Positions 32,381 to 42,420 are shown, counted from the first letter of the stretch. The stretch is DNA of 64,000 nt from Paenibacillus zeisoli (GCF_003994465.1 NZ_RZNX01000008.1:62001-126000), one strand, 5' to 3'. Notes: generated by a model not told the origin, from the letters alone. Numbers and translations: made by a program.

Positions 32381-33596
32381 GAGGATGCGGGGTGGAATGT
32401 ACGGCATGCACCTTCTTCTGGGCACGTCTGAATATAACAAACACCAGCAGAAAAAGGATCATTACAAAAGAAGAATATCGGTACATCTGGGAGTAGCTCG
32501 TCGCGGAGGCAAGTACGCCAAGCAGCATCGATCCGACCGCCACGCCCAGGTCGAGTGAATTGTAATAGAGGCTGTTAACCATGCCGTGCTGCTTCGGCGG
32601 GGTCTCTCGCAGCATCCAGGCCTGCGTTGTCGGCTGAATGGCTCCAAAGCCGAGCCCATACAGCAGCGCTGATACAATGAGCAGCGGGATTGAGTGCGTG
32701 AACGAGAGCAGCATCAAGCTTGCGAAGACAATTAGCGAAGCTGGAATAAGCACAGCCGCCGGCCCTTTGCTGTCGAATATACGACCGGATACCGGTCTGA
32801 TCACAAGCACCGTGAAGGCATTGAACAAGAAGAACAAGCCGATTTGAGCCAGATGGATCTCCGCACCGAATAAAGCGAGGAAGCCAAGTAAACCACCATA
32901 AGTAACGGATATGAGCATATTCAGCCCTGCGGGAAGAATAATGGTCTTCGGAAAAGGAAGCTTGGCGGCTTGAGTATCCCCTCCCGCTGGTGCTGCAGCC
33001 GGTTGAGGAGGTATGCTTCTTGTGAACAGAAGCAATGGAATAATTAGCCCTACAGCCACTGTACCGAGCAGGGTGAGCGTGGGGAATCCAAACCCTGCAA
33101 GCACAGATAATCCAATCATAGGTCCAATGGACATGGCCAGACTCGTGGATAATCCGAAATATCCTATTCCCTCACCAATCCGTTTCTTAGGAATAATCTG
33201 GGATACAAGTGTGGGCATTACCGTGCTTGCCATCCCGAACCCGACTCCAAAGGCTATGCGCAGCAAGAGCAGCAGGAACATGGTATTAGCATATGAATAC
33301 AGCGCTGTGGCTGCACCTGCAATGACTATCCCCGTGATGAGCACCGCATTCCGATGGACTTTGCGCATAACAGGAATCATGACGAACCGGGTTACAATTG
33401 CCGCTAGGGCAAACAGACTCGTCACCAGACTAACGGTGAAATCGTTCGGATGGAATTGCTCCTTCGCGTAGGTAGGGAACGGAGCCAGCAGCATTTGAAG
33501 ACATAAGAACAGCAGTAGATAACTTATTGTCAGCATGATGAACGACTTCGTCCACAGCTTTTCTCTTTGATCATCCTGATCCATATTGATTGTCAT
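32364..33596 (-). CDS. MFS drug-type exporter
   Basis: A 410-residue major facilitator with 12 helices, an inter-domain loop (RSIPPQPAAAPAGGDTQAAKLPFPKT) and the motifs ARIAFGVGFGMASTVMPTLVSQIIPKKRIGEGIGYFGLSTSLAMSIGPMIGL (motif C-like antiporter signature) and RPVSGRIFDSKGPAAV. Its ATG directly abuts the stop of the marR gene, so the two form an operon. It is probably an efflux pump induced through that regulator; substrate unknown. Confidence 0.87.
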   Translation of the reverse strand: MTINMDQDDQREKLWTKSFIMLTISYLLLFLCLQMLLAPFPTYAKEQFHPNDFTVSLVTSLFALAAIVTRFVMIPVMRKVHRNAVLITGIVIAGAATALYSYANTMFLLLLLRIAFGVGFGMASTVMPTLVSQIIPKKRIGEGIGYFGLSTSLAMSIGPMIGLSVLAGFGFPTLTLLGTVAVGLIIPLLLFTRSIPPQPAAAPAGGDTQAAKLPFPKTIILPAGLNMLISVTYGGLLGFLALFGAEIHLAQIGLFFLFNAFTVLVIRPVSGRIFDSKGPAAVLIPASLIVFASLMLLSFTHSIPLLIVSALLYGLGFGAIQPTTQAWMLRETPPKQHGMVNSLYYNSLDLGVAVGSMLLGVLASATSYSQMYRYSSFVMILFLLVFVIFRRAQKKVHAVHSTPHPRPESN

Positions 33597-34064
33597 TCAC
33601 TCCTTCTTCTCTCTCTCTATCATAAGGTCCGCTTTCTCGCTGATCTGCCGCAGCAGCTTCAATAACAGCTTGGACTCCTCCTCTGGAATCCCTTCTGTTA
33701 TTTCCCTCAGCACTTGATGTTCTATCGGTTCCGTATGTCTGATCACCGACCTCCCAGCGTCGGTAATGAAGATGAAGAATGAGCGGCGATCGTTCTCCCC
33801 GCTCACCTTACGTATAAATCCTTTCTCCTCCAGAGCGGTAATTATCCGGGTTGTCGTTGGTTTGTCCTTCCCTGAACGTTCCCCGATCTCTTTCTGAATC
33901 TGGCCATCCTTCTCCCATATCCGGTACAGTACAGACCACTGTTCCGGGGTTATCTGGTAATCCCGCATACGCTGCTGCAGAATGAGGGACAGCTTGCGAT
34001 AAGCAATCCCCATGTGAAAACCGATAGATTCATCAAGCGGACTATTCAAGATATTTCTCTCCAT
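33597..34064 (-). CDS. MarR-family regulator of MFS operon
   Basis: A 155-residue MarR protein: YRKLSLILQQRMRDYQITPEQWSVLYRIWEKDGQIQKEIGERSGKDKPTTTRIITALEEKGFIRKVSGENDRRSFFIFITDAGR contains the winged HTH with the DxR wing. It is first in an operon with the MFS exporter and has a perfect operator in its own leader (34070-34089), so autorepression lifted by a pump substrate is the likely logic. Confidence 0.88.
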   Translation of the reverse strand: MERNILNSPLDESIGFHMGIAYRKLSLILQQRMRDYQITPEQWSVLYRIWEKDGQIQKEIGERSGKDKPTTTRIITALEEKGFIRKVSGENDRRSFFIFITDAGRSVIRHTEPIEHQVLREITEGIPEEESKLLLKLLRQISEKADLMIEREKKE

Positions 34065-34069
34065 CCATA

Positions 34070-34089
34070 ATAGTTGTCATAACAACTAT
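34070..34089. promoter_or_regulatory. MarR operator palindrome
   Basis: Arms ATAGTTGT and ACAACTAT around CATA form a perfect 20-bp dyad located 6 bases upstream of the marR ATG, where it would overlap the transcription start. Confidence 0.8.
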
Positions 34090-34140
34090 ATTACGAACTA
34101 CGCATGTTGTCAATCTGGGCTGACGGACACGCAGCACACA

Positions 34141-34169
34141 AAAATCCGCATTTCTTATAGGAAATGCGG
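34141..34169 (-). terminator. Terminator of hybrid kinase gene region
   Basis: CCGCATTTC (34146-34154) and GAAATGCGG (34161-34169), with the minus strand running on into TTTTTGTG. It ends the hybrid kinase transcript. Confidence 0.85.
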
Positions 34170-34192
34170 ACTCATCTCGGTATTATTCACCA

Positions 34193-36475
34193 TTATTTCA
34201 AGAAGTATTTATCTATCATTTCGGCAATAACCTGACTTTTGATCGGCTTAGTGACATAGTCCTGCATCCCTGCGGCCAGGCACTGTTCCCTGTCATCCTT
34301 GAGTACATTTGCTGTCACCGCGATTATAATGGGGACTGTGCCCGCAGGCAGGGTCTCATGTAAGATCCTGGAGGCATCCAGTCCATTCATTCCCGGCATG
34401 TGCATATCCATAAAGATCAGATCGAAGGTCTTATATGCAACCATCTGGATAACCTCAAGTCCATTGTTCACTACCTCAACACTGTGACCCATATTCTCAA
34501 GCATTTTCCTCAGTACCAGCTGGTTAATGTCGTTATCTTCAGCTACAAGAATGTTCAGTTTCAAATGGGAGTGTACCTCGTCTGCTTCACCCTCCCCGAA
34601 CTCCATGCTGTCCAAGCTGCCCTTCACTCGCTGAAAACTCATAGTGAACACAAATGTGGCGCCGGGCTCATCGCTTGGCTCAACGCGGATCTCTCCCCCT
34701 AGCATTTCAACCAGCTTTTTGGTGATCGCAAGGCCCAGGCCTGTGCCCTCATATTTACGATTCATGAAGTTATCCAGCTGATGAAACGGCTGGAACAAGT
34801 ACTGAATCTTGTCCTTTGGAATTCCGATTCCGGTATCCTTCACCCTGAATTCAAGAAGTACATGTCTCTCACAGCTGGAATGCAGATCGACATCTACGGA
34901 AACCCCGCCGTTGTATGTGAATTTGATCGAGTTGCCTAACAGATTCACCAAGATCTGCTTCAGTCGGTCAGGATCTCCTATTAGCTTAGCTGGAACATTC
35001 TCCGAAACGGATAGGTTCATTCGAAGTCCCTTCTGATCCGCTCTCGCCCGGAGCATGTCCATCGCTTCCGTTATCACGTCCTTGAGTCCGAACTCGGACT
35101 GATGAAGTACCGTCTTCCCGGACTCAATTTTGGCAAAGTCCAGAATATCATTGATAATGGCCAGCAGGGAATCCCCGCTCTTGCGTATGATTTCAACAAA
35201 CTCCCGCTGGGTATCGTCAAGTTCCGTCGTCTCCAGCAGAAGATCTGTCATCCCGATCACGCCGTTCATTGGCGTCCGGATCTCATGACTCATCATCGCC
35301 AGGAATTCACTCTTGGCTTTATTCGTATTCTCCGCTGCTTCTTTGGCCGCTATAAGCCTCTTCTGCTCGGTCATATCCTTCGCAATGATATAGAATCCCA
35401 CATTCTTGTTGTTAATAATAATGGGAGCAATGGTCGTCAGCACTTCGGTTACATGACCGTCTCTATGAGCGATAGTATCAATCTTTCTCTCCACAGAGGC
35501 ATCATTAAGGGCATGATGAAGAATGTCTCTCAAATGCTGGAGTCCGATGAAGCGGGCGAGACTCGTACCTGCGATCTCCTTGATCTTGTAACCGGTCAGC
35601 TGTTCCGCCACCGCATTACAATTAATAATATTGCCTTCCAGATCCAGTGAGATTACAGCATCATGATTATATTTTTTCAAAGAGTTATATCTCTCTACAC
35701 TCTCTTGTAATTTAAGCTGGTCCAGCTTGCTATCTGTAATGTCCTGAACCGTTCCCATAATGGTCTTTGGAAGCCTGCCATCAGGACCATAGGTAACAAT
35801 GCCGCGCAGATCCAGATACTGAGCCTTCCCATCGGGCCTGATCAGATTAAGCTCAAATTTAAATTCCCTGTTCCGAATCGCATCATTAAAAATCCCCTTA
35901 AAGCGTTCCCTCTCTTCTTTGGGGACCAGATCCATGACCTCATATACCTTCAAATGATCCTTGGTATAGGGGATGCCGCATATCGAATACACCTGTTCCG
36001 AACAGATGATGGTGTTTCTATCAACATTCCACTCCCAGCTCCCTATGGAGGCGATCCGCATCGTCTGGGCTAAGAGCTCCTCCCGGTCCTGCATGTTCTT
36101 GCCAGCATGATAATCAGAGGATACAAACATAATAAAATATGGCGGGTGATCTTCCTCTTCCCTCTGAATCAAGGAGACAGCTATCTGAGCCAAAATAACG
36201 CTTCCATCTTTACGAATAAGCTTGTGTTCCAGCTTGAGAGAAGTCCGCTCCTCATGAAGCAGCTTGCACAGCTTGGCATAGCTATCGGCATATTCTTCCT
36301 GGTAGGTAATCTCCCTCATGCTTAAGTTAAGCAGCTCATCCTGCGTGTACCCAAGGAGCGCGCAAAGGGACGGATTGACCTGAAGCCACCTTCCATCCAC
36401 CGAGACAAATGCAATGCCTGTTGGTGATAAAGCATACACCTGTTCATAATCAGGGTATTGTAGTTCATTATGCAT
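34193..36475 (-). CDS. Hybrid sensor histidine kinase, multi-PAS with C-terminal receiver
   Basis: A 760-residue cytoplasmic protein. Three PAS/PAC units occupy residues about 10-370 (GIAFVSVDGRWLQVNPSLCALLGYTQDELL; SIGSWEWNVDRNTIICSEQ; AVISLDLEGNIINCNAVAEQLTGY). HisKA follows with MSHEIRTPMNGVIGMTDLLLETTEL, then HATPase with GNSIKFTYNGG, DTGIGIP and GTGLGLAITKKLVEMLGG. The receiver (residues about 635-760) has ILVAEDNDIN and the Asp in LIFMDMHMPGMNG. No membrane helix. An orphan with no response regulator gene nearby; the output is unknown, possibly sporulation or c-di-GMP circuits. Confidence 0.9.
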   Translation of the reverse strand: MHNELQYPDYEQVYALSPTGIAFVSVDGRWLQVNPSLCALLGYTQDELLNLSMREITYQEEYADSYAKLCKLLHEERTSLKLEHKLIRKDGSVILAQIAVSLIQREEEDHPPYFIMFVSSDYHAGKNMQDREELLAQTMRIASIGSWEWNVDRNTIICSEQVYSICGIPYTKDHLKVYEVMDLVPKEERERFKGIFNDAIRNREFKFELNLIRPDGKAQYLDLRGIVTYGPDGRLPKTIMGTVQDITDSKLDQLKLQESVERYNSLKKYNHDAVISLDLEGNIINCNAVAEQLTGYKIKEIAGTSLARFIGLQHLRDILHHALNDASVERKIDTIAHRDGHVTEVLTTIAPIIINNKNVGFYIIAKDMTEQKRLIAAKEAAENTNKAKSEFLAMMSHEIRTPMNGVIGMTDLLLETTELDDTQREFVEIIRKSGDSLLAIINDILDFAKIESGKTVLHQSEFGLKDVITEAMDMLRARADQKGLRMNLSVSENVPAKLIGDPDRLKQILVNLLGNSIKFTYNGGVSVDVDLHSSCERHVLLEFRVKDTGIGIPKDKIQYLFQPFHQLDNFMNRKYEGTGLGLAITKKLVEMLGGEIRVEPSDEPGATFVFTMSFQRVKGSLDSMEFGEGEADEVHSHLKLNILVAEDNDINQLVLRKMLENMGHSVEVVNNGLEVIQMVAYKTFDLIFMDMHMPGMNGLDASRILHETLPAGTVPIIIAVTANVLKDDREQCLAAGMQDYVTKPIKSQVIAEMIDKYFLK

Positions 36476-36606
36476 AATATGCCTCCAACCAATGAAGTGT
36501 ATAGAATGAGCTGATGGGGCTAGACAAGTTCACTTTGTCTAATAGATATCAGACAACACCTGAATTGTCAATTTACAATTTCTATGTAAAACGTATCCGT
36601 CCTCAC

Positions 36607-36636
36607 TTGAATAACCCTATGGATAGATGCTACTAT
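36607..36636 (+). promoter_or_regulatory. Promoter of brxC
   Basis: TTGAAT (36607-36612) and TACTAT (36631-36636), 18 bp apart, about 55 bases upstream of the start codon. Confidence 0.6.
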
Positions 36637-36690
36637 AGAAAGGAAAGTAACTTCTCATAAACAGATGAACCCAAAGGAGCGTGAAGCGAA

Positions 36691-37029
36691 ATGAGTTGGA
36701 CAGAAATTTCAACTATAGATGAATGGAATCAAATCCTGGAGCAATCCAGCAGCCGGGGGCAATTGGTGCTGAAGCACAGCACTACCTGCCCGGTTAGCGC
36801 GAATGCCCTTAAGGAATTTAATCAATTTGTTGACGCCAATCCAAATGCAGACGTAGATTACTATCTGGTCAAAGTTATTGAGTCACGTCCTGTCTCCAAT
36901 CAGATTGCCGAGGATCTGGGCGTCAAGCATGAATCCCCTCAAGTTATATTTGTGAAGGATAAAGCGAAGTATTGGACGGCTTCCCACTGGTCTGTAACGA
37001 ATGCTCATATTGAAGCAGTATTGAATTAA
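36691..37029 (+). CDS. brxC: Monothiol bacilliredoxin BrxC (YtxJ-like)
   Basis: A 112-residue thioredoxin-fold protein with the single-cysteine site HSTTCPVSANALKEF near residue 28, the family signature of YtxJ/BrxC, and the cis-Pro region KHESPQVIFVK. Monothiol bacilliredoxins resolve protein-bacillithiol mixed disulfides after oxidative stress, which suggests the host makes bacillithiol. Start has AAAGGAG. Monocistronic, ending at a perfect terminator. Confidence 0.9.
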   Translation: MSWTEISTIDEWNQILEQSSSRGQLVLKHSTTCPVSANALKEFNQFVDANPNADVDYYLVKVIESRPVSNQIAEDLGVKHESPQVIFVKDKAKYWTASHWSVTNAHIEAVLN

Positions 37030-37061
37030 TCTTTAGCTTGATTATCATCATTACACATTTG

Positions 37062-37108
37062 AAAGCCTTAGACCAGAACTTATCAATTCCGGTCTAAGGC
37101 TTTCCTTG
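37062..37108. terminator. Terminator after brxC
   Basis: AAAGCCTTAGACC (37062-37074) pairs with GGTCTAAGGCTTT (37091-37103). Confidence 0.88.
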
Positions 37109-37175
37109 TTATTATAGAATACAGAGAACAATTAGGATGGATAATTCCAATATATTTTAGCAAGGAGAATCAGCA

Positions 37176-38303
37176 GTGAATCCCACAACACCTCCCCCTC
37201 GGCGGTATTCCACAAACCCGGGGCGCATTTTATTTATAATTGCTCTTCTAGCGGCACTAGGGATCACCGGTATTCTTCTTCTTCGTGGTAATGACATAAC
37301 CTCCTTACCTAACTTGTTAACGAACTTCAAGGCCTTGTTCATCAGTATCATTCTTGAGGCACTTCCCTTTATGCTCCTCGGTGTTCTATTCTCCTCAATA
37401 CTGGAGGTCTTCGTCTCCGAGGCCACAGTCAGACGGCTGATTCCCAACAATCCGCTGCTTGCCGTCCTCTTCTCCTGTGTGCTCGGCTTCATCTTTCCGA
37501 TCTGTGAATGCGGCCTGACTCCGGTTGTAAGAAGACTTATTCATAAAGGCATGCCTCTGTATACAGCCATTGTCTTCATTCTGGCAGGTCCAATTGTGAA
37601 TCCTGTTGTATTCGCCGCGACCTATATGGCTTTTCGGACAGAACCTCATCTGGCTTACTATCGGCTCCTTCTTGCCACAGTGGTGGCCTCAGCAATCGGG
37701 CTGTTCATCTGGCGGGTAGTGAAGACGGATCCGCTCCGCCCAGCGCCAAGCGGTGTGTCCGGACAAGCCCATGCCGGTTCATTGACGGCAGTAAGGAAGC
37801 TGCCTGTTCGCGTTCATTCAGGAGCCGTAATCGGGCAGACTTCCAGATTCGTACTGAGCAGGGTCCGCTCCCCCCGCAGGAGCGTCATTCGTGGACGTAT
37901 CAGCTCATCTTTAAGTCATGCCATTGAAGAATTTTTTGAAATGGGAAAATATCTGCTGCTGGGCGGAGCGATTACAGCCCTAATCCAGTGCTTGTTATCG
38001 AGAGATAGCCTTATAGCTCTAGGCGGCGGGCCCCTCAGTTCCCATATATTCATGATGGGAATGGCATACCTGCTATCCCTCTGCTCAACATCGGATGCCT
38101 TTGTAGCCTCCTCCTTCGCTTCCGCGTTCCCAGCAGGAGCGCTGCTAACGTTCATGATCTTCGGTCCAATGCTTGACCTGAAAGGTACGATTATGCTGCT
38201 GTCTGTATTCAAGGCCAAATTTGTCCTGCTGCTTGCAGTCCTCATTATCGTGACTGTGTTTATCGTTGCCCTCATTGCCGGACAGACACTCCCTATGTCG
38301 TAG
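37176..38303 (+). CDS. ycgR: YcgR-like permease (UPF0718/DUF318)
   Basis: A 375-residue membrane protein with about eight helices. Two similar halves carry the family motifs PLAFSCVLGFIFPICECGLTPVVRRLIHKGMPLYTAIVFILAGPIVNPVVF-like text near residue 110 and SDAFVASSFASAFPAGALLTFMIFGPMLDLKGT near residue 310. The middle loop (about residues 187-245) is long and Arg-rich. Start GTG 37176 follows AAGGAG. The next gene encodes its usual partner YcgQ. The pair is thought to form an envelope permease, perhaps for metal; function is not established. Confidence 0.85.
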   Translation: MNPTTPPPRRYSTNPGRILFIIALLAALGITGILLLRGNDITSLPNLLTNFKALFISIILEALPFMLLGVLFSSILEVFVSEATVRRLIPNNPLLAVLFSCVLGFIFPICECGLTPVVRRLIHKGMPLYTAIVFILAGPIVNPVVFAATYMAFRTEPHLAYYRLLLATVVASAIGLFIWRVVKTDPLRPAPSGVSGQAHAGSLTAVRKLPVRVHSGAVIGQTSRFVLSRVRSPRRSVIRGRISSSLSHAIEEFFEMGKYLLLGGAITALIQCLLSRDSLIALGGGPLSSHIFMMGMAYLLSLCSTSDAFVASSFASAFPAGALLTFMIFGPMLDLKGTIMLLSVFKAKFVLLLAVLIIVTVFIVALIAGQTLPMS

Positions 38304-38340
38304 AGAGCAATGAACTGACCTAAGGAAGGAGAGGATTCAC

Positions 38341-39237
38341 TTGAACCAGCCTAAAGCCACTCTATTCAGACACGCTGTTATGCAGACCTTGATCCTTCTC
38401 GGTTTCGCAATCTATATTAGTTACTTGTCTCTATCCGGACATATTAATTACTACATCGCTCCGCGTATGCAATCTTATGTGGAGTTGTCTGCAGCGGTGC
38501 TCTTCCTAATGGCCGCCTATCATGGATATCATACCTATCGGCAGCTCCGCGGCCTTCCTTCTTCCGCCCATTTCCATCACAAGCCGCCACGTTCAGCACT
38601 GGCAAGAGGAGTGCTTAACTCGCTCTTCCTCTTCCCAGTCCTGCTCGGCTTTCTAGTCCCGGACAGCTTTATAGGCAGTGCTCTTGCTTCCAAGAAGGGC
38701 CTCAGCCTGGCGGGCCCTATCCATACCAGACAGATCCCAGTCACCTTGAGCAGCTCTGTAAAAGTCTCCGGTACAAGCCTCGCTAAGTTGTTCCCTTCGG
38801 ACAAGTATACCGGGGAGTACGCCAAGCTTGGTATGAAGCTGTATCAAACTGACCATATTCAGGTCAAGGATCATGGATATGTTGAGATACTCACCGCGCT
38901 TCAGCTATACCCGGGGAATTTCGGCAGCAAGCCAATCGACATCAGCGGCTTTATCTACCGGGAGCCTTCGATGAAGCCGAACCAGTTCGTCATCGCCCGG
39001 TTCAATATTCAGTGCTGTACGGCTGATGCCATGCCTCTGGGGATTCTAGTGGAAATGAGCGGCGGGGATCAGCTTAAGACGGACAGCTGGGTGCACCTGT
39101 CCGGTAAGCTGGGCGAGACCTCCTATGAGGGGAATCCGGTGCTCAAGCTGGATGCCGAGAAAGCTGAACCGATCACTGCCCCGGATAATGTATATGTGCA
39201 GCCGTCTCTGGATTTCAGTTTTGAAGACCAACTGTAG
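38341..39237 (+). CDS. ycgQ: YcgQ-like membrane protein (TIGR03943)
   Basis: A 298-residue protein: two N-terminal helices with HINYYIAPRMQSYVELSAAVLFLMAAYHGY, one further helix near residue 95, and an extracytoplasmic domain ending in LKLDAEKAEPI. FNIQCCTADAMPLGI contains the conserved Cys pair of TIGR03943 proteins, and a His-rich segment (HFHHKPPR) may bind metal. Start is TTG 38341 behind GGAAGGAGAGG. It is encoded 37 bases after ycgR and works with it. Confidence 0.86.
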   Translation: MNQPKATLFRHAVMQTLILLGFAIYISYLSLSGHINYYIAPRMQSYVELSAAVLFLMAAYHGYHTYRQLRGLPSSAHFHHKPPRSALARGVLNSLFLFPVLLGFLVPDSFIGSALASKKGLSLAGPIHTRQIPVTLSSSVKVSGTSLAKLFPSDKYTGEYAKLGMKLYQTDHIQVKDHGYVEILTALQLYPGNFGSKPIDISGFIYREPSMKPNQFVIARFNIQCCTADAMPLGILVEMSGGDQLKTDSWVHLSGKLGETSYEGNPVLKLDAEKAEPITAPDNVYVQPSLDFSFEDQL

Positions 39238-39293
39238 GTTCTACCCATGCAGCGAAGCCCAAGATTATGAAGATTACCCTTTCGGCAGCACAC

Positions 39294-39335
39294 CAAAAAA
39301 GCCCGGCATCTGTGTAAGTGAGATGCCGGGCTTTC
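39294..39335. terminator. Bidirectional terminator ycgQ / LTA synthase
   Basis: AAAGCCCGGCATCT (39298-39311) and AGATGCCGGGCTTT (39321-39334). Confidence 0.92.
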
Positions 39336-39368
39336 CTATTCTCTTATTGCGATTACTTGAAGCTCTCC

Positions 39369-41252
39369 CTATCGCGTGGGAAGAAGCTTGACATATTCAT
39401 CAGATAGACTCATTAGCTTCAGTATATAATCATAATCCTTTTTGTAAGGTGAAATATCGCTGACCGGCTGCATAGTCTTCAAGGAGACCGCCGTCCCGTC
39501 ATCGAACCCTTGTCCAGGAACGAAGAGAATCTCATTATTGAAGAAGGAGCCGGTCGGTAGATAATATCTCATACCCACGACGTTCTTGTCGATATTCAGC
39601 AGATCATGGCCGAAAGCTGTAAACTTCTCATCCTTCAGCGAAATCCCGAGCAAATTGGCTACCGTTGGCATAATATCGAGTTGACCCCCCACCTGGTCAA
39701 TCACCTTACCCTTAGTCTCACCGGGCAGATGAATAAGCAGCGGAATGTTGAACCGGGTGATTCGGGGATCGTAGTTAATCCCGAGCTGCTGGCTTACTAC
39801 AGCAGGATCATTGTCCTGCGGCTGCAGCCCGAAATGGTCTCCGTATAACACAAGAACTGTATTATCCCATAGCCCATTTGCCTTTAAACGGTCAATCAGA
39901 GTACCTACCGCATAATCGGTATAGTTCACAGCCTGAATATAATCACCGAGCTGCGTTCCCTTCATGGAATCCGGCACGGTTATCCGAACACGGTCCTCCG
40001 GTACCTTGAAAGGAAAGTGGCTGGACACAGTAACAAACTGTCCATAGAACGGCTTACCTGATTGGCTAACTGCTGACAACTTGTCAACGCCCACCCGGTA
40101 CAGTTCCTCGTCCGAAGCTCCGAACTCATTGAAATGGTCATTAGTATAAAAAGGCTTATCATAATAATGATCAAAATTCAGTGCCGGATACAACTTGATC
40201 CGGTCCCAGAAGCCGACATCGTTCACGTGAAAGGTGTTCGCCTCGTAATTATATTTCTGCAGCAGTCTGGGCAGACTGGGCAGCTTCCTGTCTCCATATC
40301 CTGTTGACATCGCTACAGTACCTGTCGGGTAGATCGATGTATTAGACATAAACTCGGCATCCGAGGTATTGCCCTGGCCTATTTCCTGGAAGACATGTGG
40401 GAAATACATCCCCTCCGCAGCCAGCTTATTCAGTACAGGGGTTACTTCCTGTCCCCCCAGCTTGAGATGGATCGGGAAATTCTGAAAGGCCTCCATCTGC
40501 ACAATAATTACGTTCTTCCCCTTGGCGGCACCGAAATAATCCGGCTTCTTCCCCGCTGTCTTCTTGTCTGAGGACTGGTAAGGGTAAGTCGATTGCAGCT
40601 GGTTGATCCTGCCGATCGTGTCATTAATATTCCCATTCTCGATCGCCAGGTTCTCCTCCCTCGCCTTCAGAGCGGCCGCAACCTGGTAATCGAAGAATCC
40701 CAGGTTCTCAGCCTGCACCAGCTCATTCGTAATGGACTGGCCCAGCTGGATGTATCTTGCTGATACAAGCAGGCTTATTACCAAGGCAAGGGTGACCCCT
40801 ATCTTCCAGACTGATCTTCGCCCTGCAACCCGAACTCCCCTTACCCGGCTCACCATCCATATCAGAGCGAACACGAGAACATCCAAGAAATAAACAAAGT
40901 CGATCCAGCGGATCGTCGATTGAATGCTGGACTGAATCTTGGTTACCTGATGCAGCTCATTTAGTGCGGTATAGGTTGGCACGGAATTAAAGTGCTCAAA
41001 GTATAACGTGGATGAGAATAAGAGCAGGGAGAAGATCAGGTTAAAACCCCAATATACTGGCCCCTTAATTCTAGCGGGCGTAATAAGTTCCAATATAGAA
41101 AGCAGCGCCAGCAGGGCAAGTGCATCCGTTGTCAGTCTGGTTACCTCAATACCGGCAAACAAAAAATAGCGTAAAAGTACTAACTTTAGAAATAGCAGAA
41201 TAAATACGACAAAAAAAGGCGTTCTGTGATAAGCGCCCCTGTTCTTCTCCAT
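39369..41252 (-). CDS. Lipoteichoic acid synthase-family phosphoglycerol transferase (LtaS-like)
   Basis: A 627-residue membrane enzyme: about five N-terminal helices, then an extracellular sulfatase-fold domain. The catalytic metal site starts at VIIVQMEAFQNFP, the nucleophile Thr is in GQGNTSDAEFMSNTSIYPTG, and later motifs are FHVNDVGFWDR, VLYGDHFG and IPLLIHLPG. Relatives polymerise glycerol phosphate from phosphatidylglycerol, or prime LTA. Start at 41252 (MEKNRGAYHR, AAGGT site) gives a normal length; the frame extends to 41387 without family similarity. Paralogues are common, so LtaS, YfnI, YqgS and YvgJ roles cannot be separated. Confidence 0.87.
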   Translation of the reverse strand: MEKNRGAYHRTPFFVVFILLFLKLVLLRYFLFAGIEVTRLTTDALALLALLSILELITPARIKGPVYWGFNLIFSLLLFSSTLYFEHFNSVPTYTALNELHQVTKIQSSIQSTIRWIDFVYFLDVLVFALIWMVSRVRGVRVAGRRSVWKIGVTLALVISLLVSARYIQLGQSITNELVQAENLGFFDYQVAAALKAREENLAIENGNINDTIGRINQLQSTYPYQSSDKKTAGKKPDYFGAAKGKNVIIVQMEAFQNFPIHLKLGGQEVTPVLNKLAAEGMYFPHVFQEIGQGNTSDAEFMSNTSIYPTGTVAMSTGYGDRKLPSLPRLLQKYNYEANTFHVNDVGFWDRIKLYPALNFDHYYDKPFYTNDHFNEFGASDEELYRVGVDKLSAVSQSGKPFYGQFVTVSSHFPFKVPEDRVRITVPDSMKGTQLGDYIQAVNYTDYAVGTLIDRLKANGLWDNTVLVLYGDHFGLQPQDNDPAVVSQQLGINYDPRITRFNIPLLIHLPGETKGKVIDQVGGQLDIMPTVANLLGISLKDEKFTAFGHDLLNIDKNVVGMRYYLPTGSFFNNEILFVPGQGFDDGTAVSLKTMQPVSDISPYKKDYDYILKLMSLSDEYVKLLPTR

Positions 41253-41417
41253 ACTAACTACCTTAACCTCTCTAACTAGGATGAAATCTAGTATACCACT
41301 AAATAGATCATTAGAGCTACTTTCCAGTACATAGAACCCACATAATTCCACACAGCATAAAGCCCTCTGTGAATACCTGTTCAGCAATCTTAATTCCGGA
41401 AACTGCTAAACTACAGT

Positions 41418-41474
41418 AAAAAAGCCCCTTCTACCCGGCTGACGCAGGAGGTCTGCCAGGGATAGGGGGCTTTT
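41418..41474. terminator. Terminator of ppaC
   Basis: AAAAGCCCC at 41420-41428 pairs with GGGGCTTTT at 41466-41474. Confidence 0.78.
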
Positions 41475-41487
41475 GATTATAAGCTGA

Positions 41488-42420
41488 TTAGTTCTTGCTA
41501 AGAACGTCTGTGAGAACAGGAACGATCTGGGATTTACGGGATACTACACCTTTCAGGATAGCTTTGTTGTCGTCCAGCTTCACATTGTAAGCTTGCTCAA
41601 CAGCTGCTGCCTGCTTGCCTAGTGCAATACCGACTGAATCATTGTTCAAGATATCTGTTACAACAAACAGGAACAGATCTAGACCTTTTTGCTCGATTAC
41701 ACTGTTCAGTGCAGCTTCAACTTCAGCTTGACGGGACAATACATCGTTAGTGTCCACAGCATTGACTTGAGCAATTTCAACCTTGGAACTGCCCATTTGG
41801 AACTCTTTGGAGTCAATGGTAATCAACTGCTCGATCGTTTTGTCGCTAAGGTCCGCGCCCGCTTTGAGCATATCAAGACCATACTTGTCCGCATCTACAC
41901 CTGCAATCTCAGCAAGCTCACGGGCAGCAGCCACGTCCTGCTCAGTGCAAGTAGGCGACTTGAACAGCAAGGAGTCAGAGATAATGGCAGACAGCATAAG
42001 ACCGGCGATTTCTTTCTTAATTGTCTTGCCGTTCTCCTTGTACAATTTGTTAAGAATCGTTGCTGTACAGCCAACCGGCTCTGCACGGTAGTACAAAGGA
42101 CCGCTTGTCTCAAAATTGGCAATACGGTGGTGGTCGATTACTTCAACAACGCGAACCTGATCGATGTCGCTTGCACTTTGTTGACGCTCATTGTGGTCAA
42201 CCAGGATCACTTCTTCAGCTTCATTCGCCACAGTCGCTACTTCACGAGGGGCTTCCACTTTGAAGAAATCAAGCGCATACTGAGTCTCCGAGCTAACAGC
42301 ACCAAGACGCACAGCTTCAACTTCAAGACCCAGCTGCTTCTTCAGATCAGCGTAAGCAATTGCGGAGCAGATTGTATCTGTGTCCGGATTTTTATGACCA
42401 AAAATCAAAGTTTTTCCCAT
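41488..42420 (-). CDS. ppaC: Manganese-dependent inorganic pyrophosphatase
   Basis: A 310-residue family II pyrophosphatase, which hydrolyses PPi to drive biosynthesis. The DHH-type metal motifs are present: [20 protein letters not shown] near residue 8, [12 protein letters not shown] near residue 71 and [12 protein letters not shown] near residue 90. The DHHA2 domain closes with the [10 protein letters not shown] substrate-binding motif. Length and motif spacing are typical. Monocistronic with its own terminator. Confidence 0.95.
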   Translation of the reverse strand: MGKTLIFGHKNPDTDTICSAIAYADLKKQLGLEVEAVRLGAVSSETQYALDFFKVEAPREVATVANEAEEVILVDHNERQQSASDIDQVRVVEVIDHHRIANFETSGPLYYRAEPVGCTATILNKLYKENGKTIKKEIAGLMLSAIISDSLLFKSPTCTEQDVAAARELAEIAGVDADKYGLDMLKAGADLSDKTIEQLITIDSKEFQMGSSKVEIAQVNAVDTNDVLSRQAEVEAALNSVIEQKGLDLFLFVVTDILNNDSVGIALGKQAAAVEQAYNVKLDDNKAILKGVVSRKSQIVPVLTDVLSKN

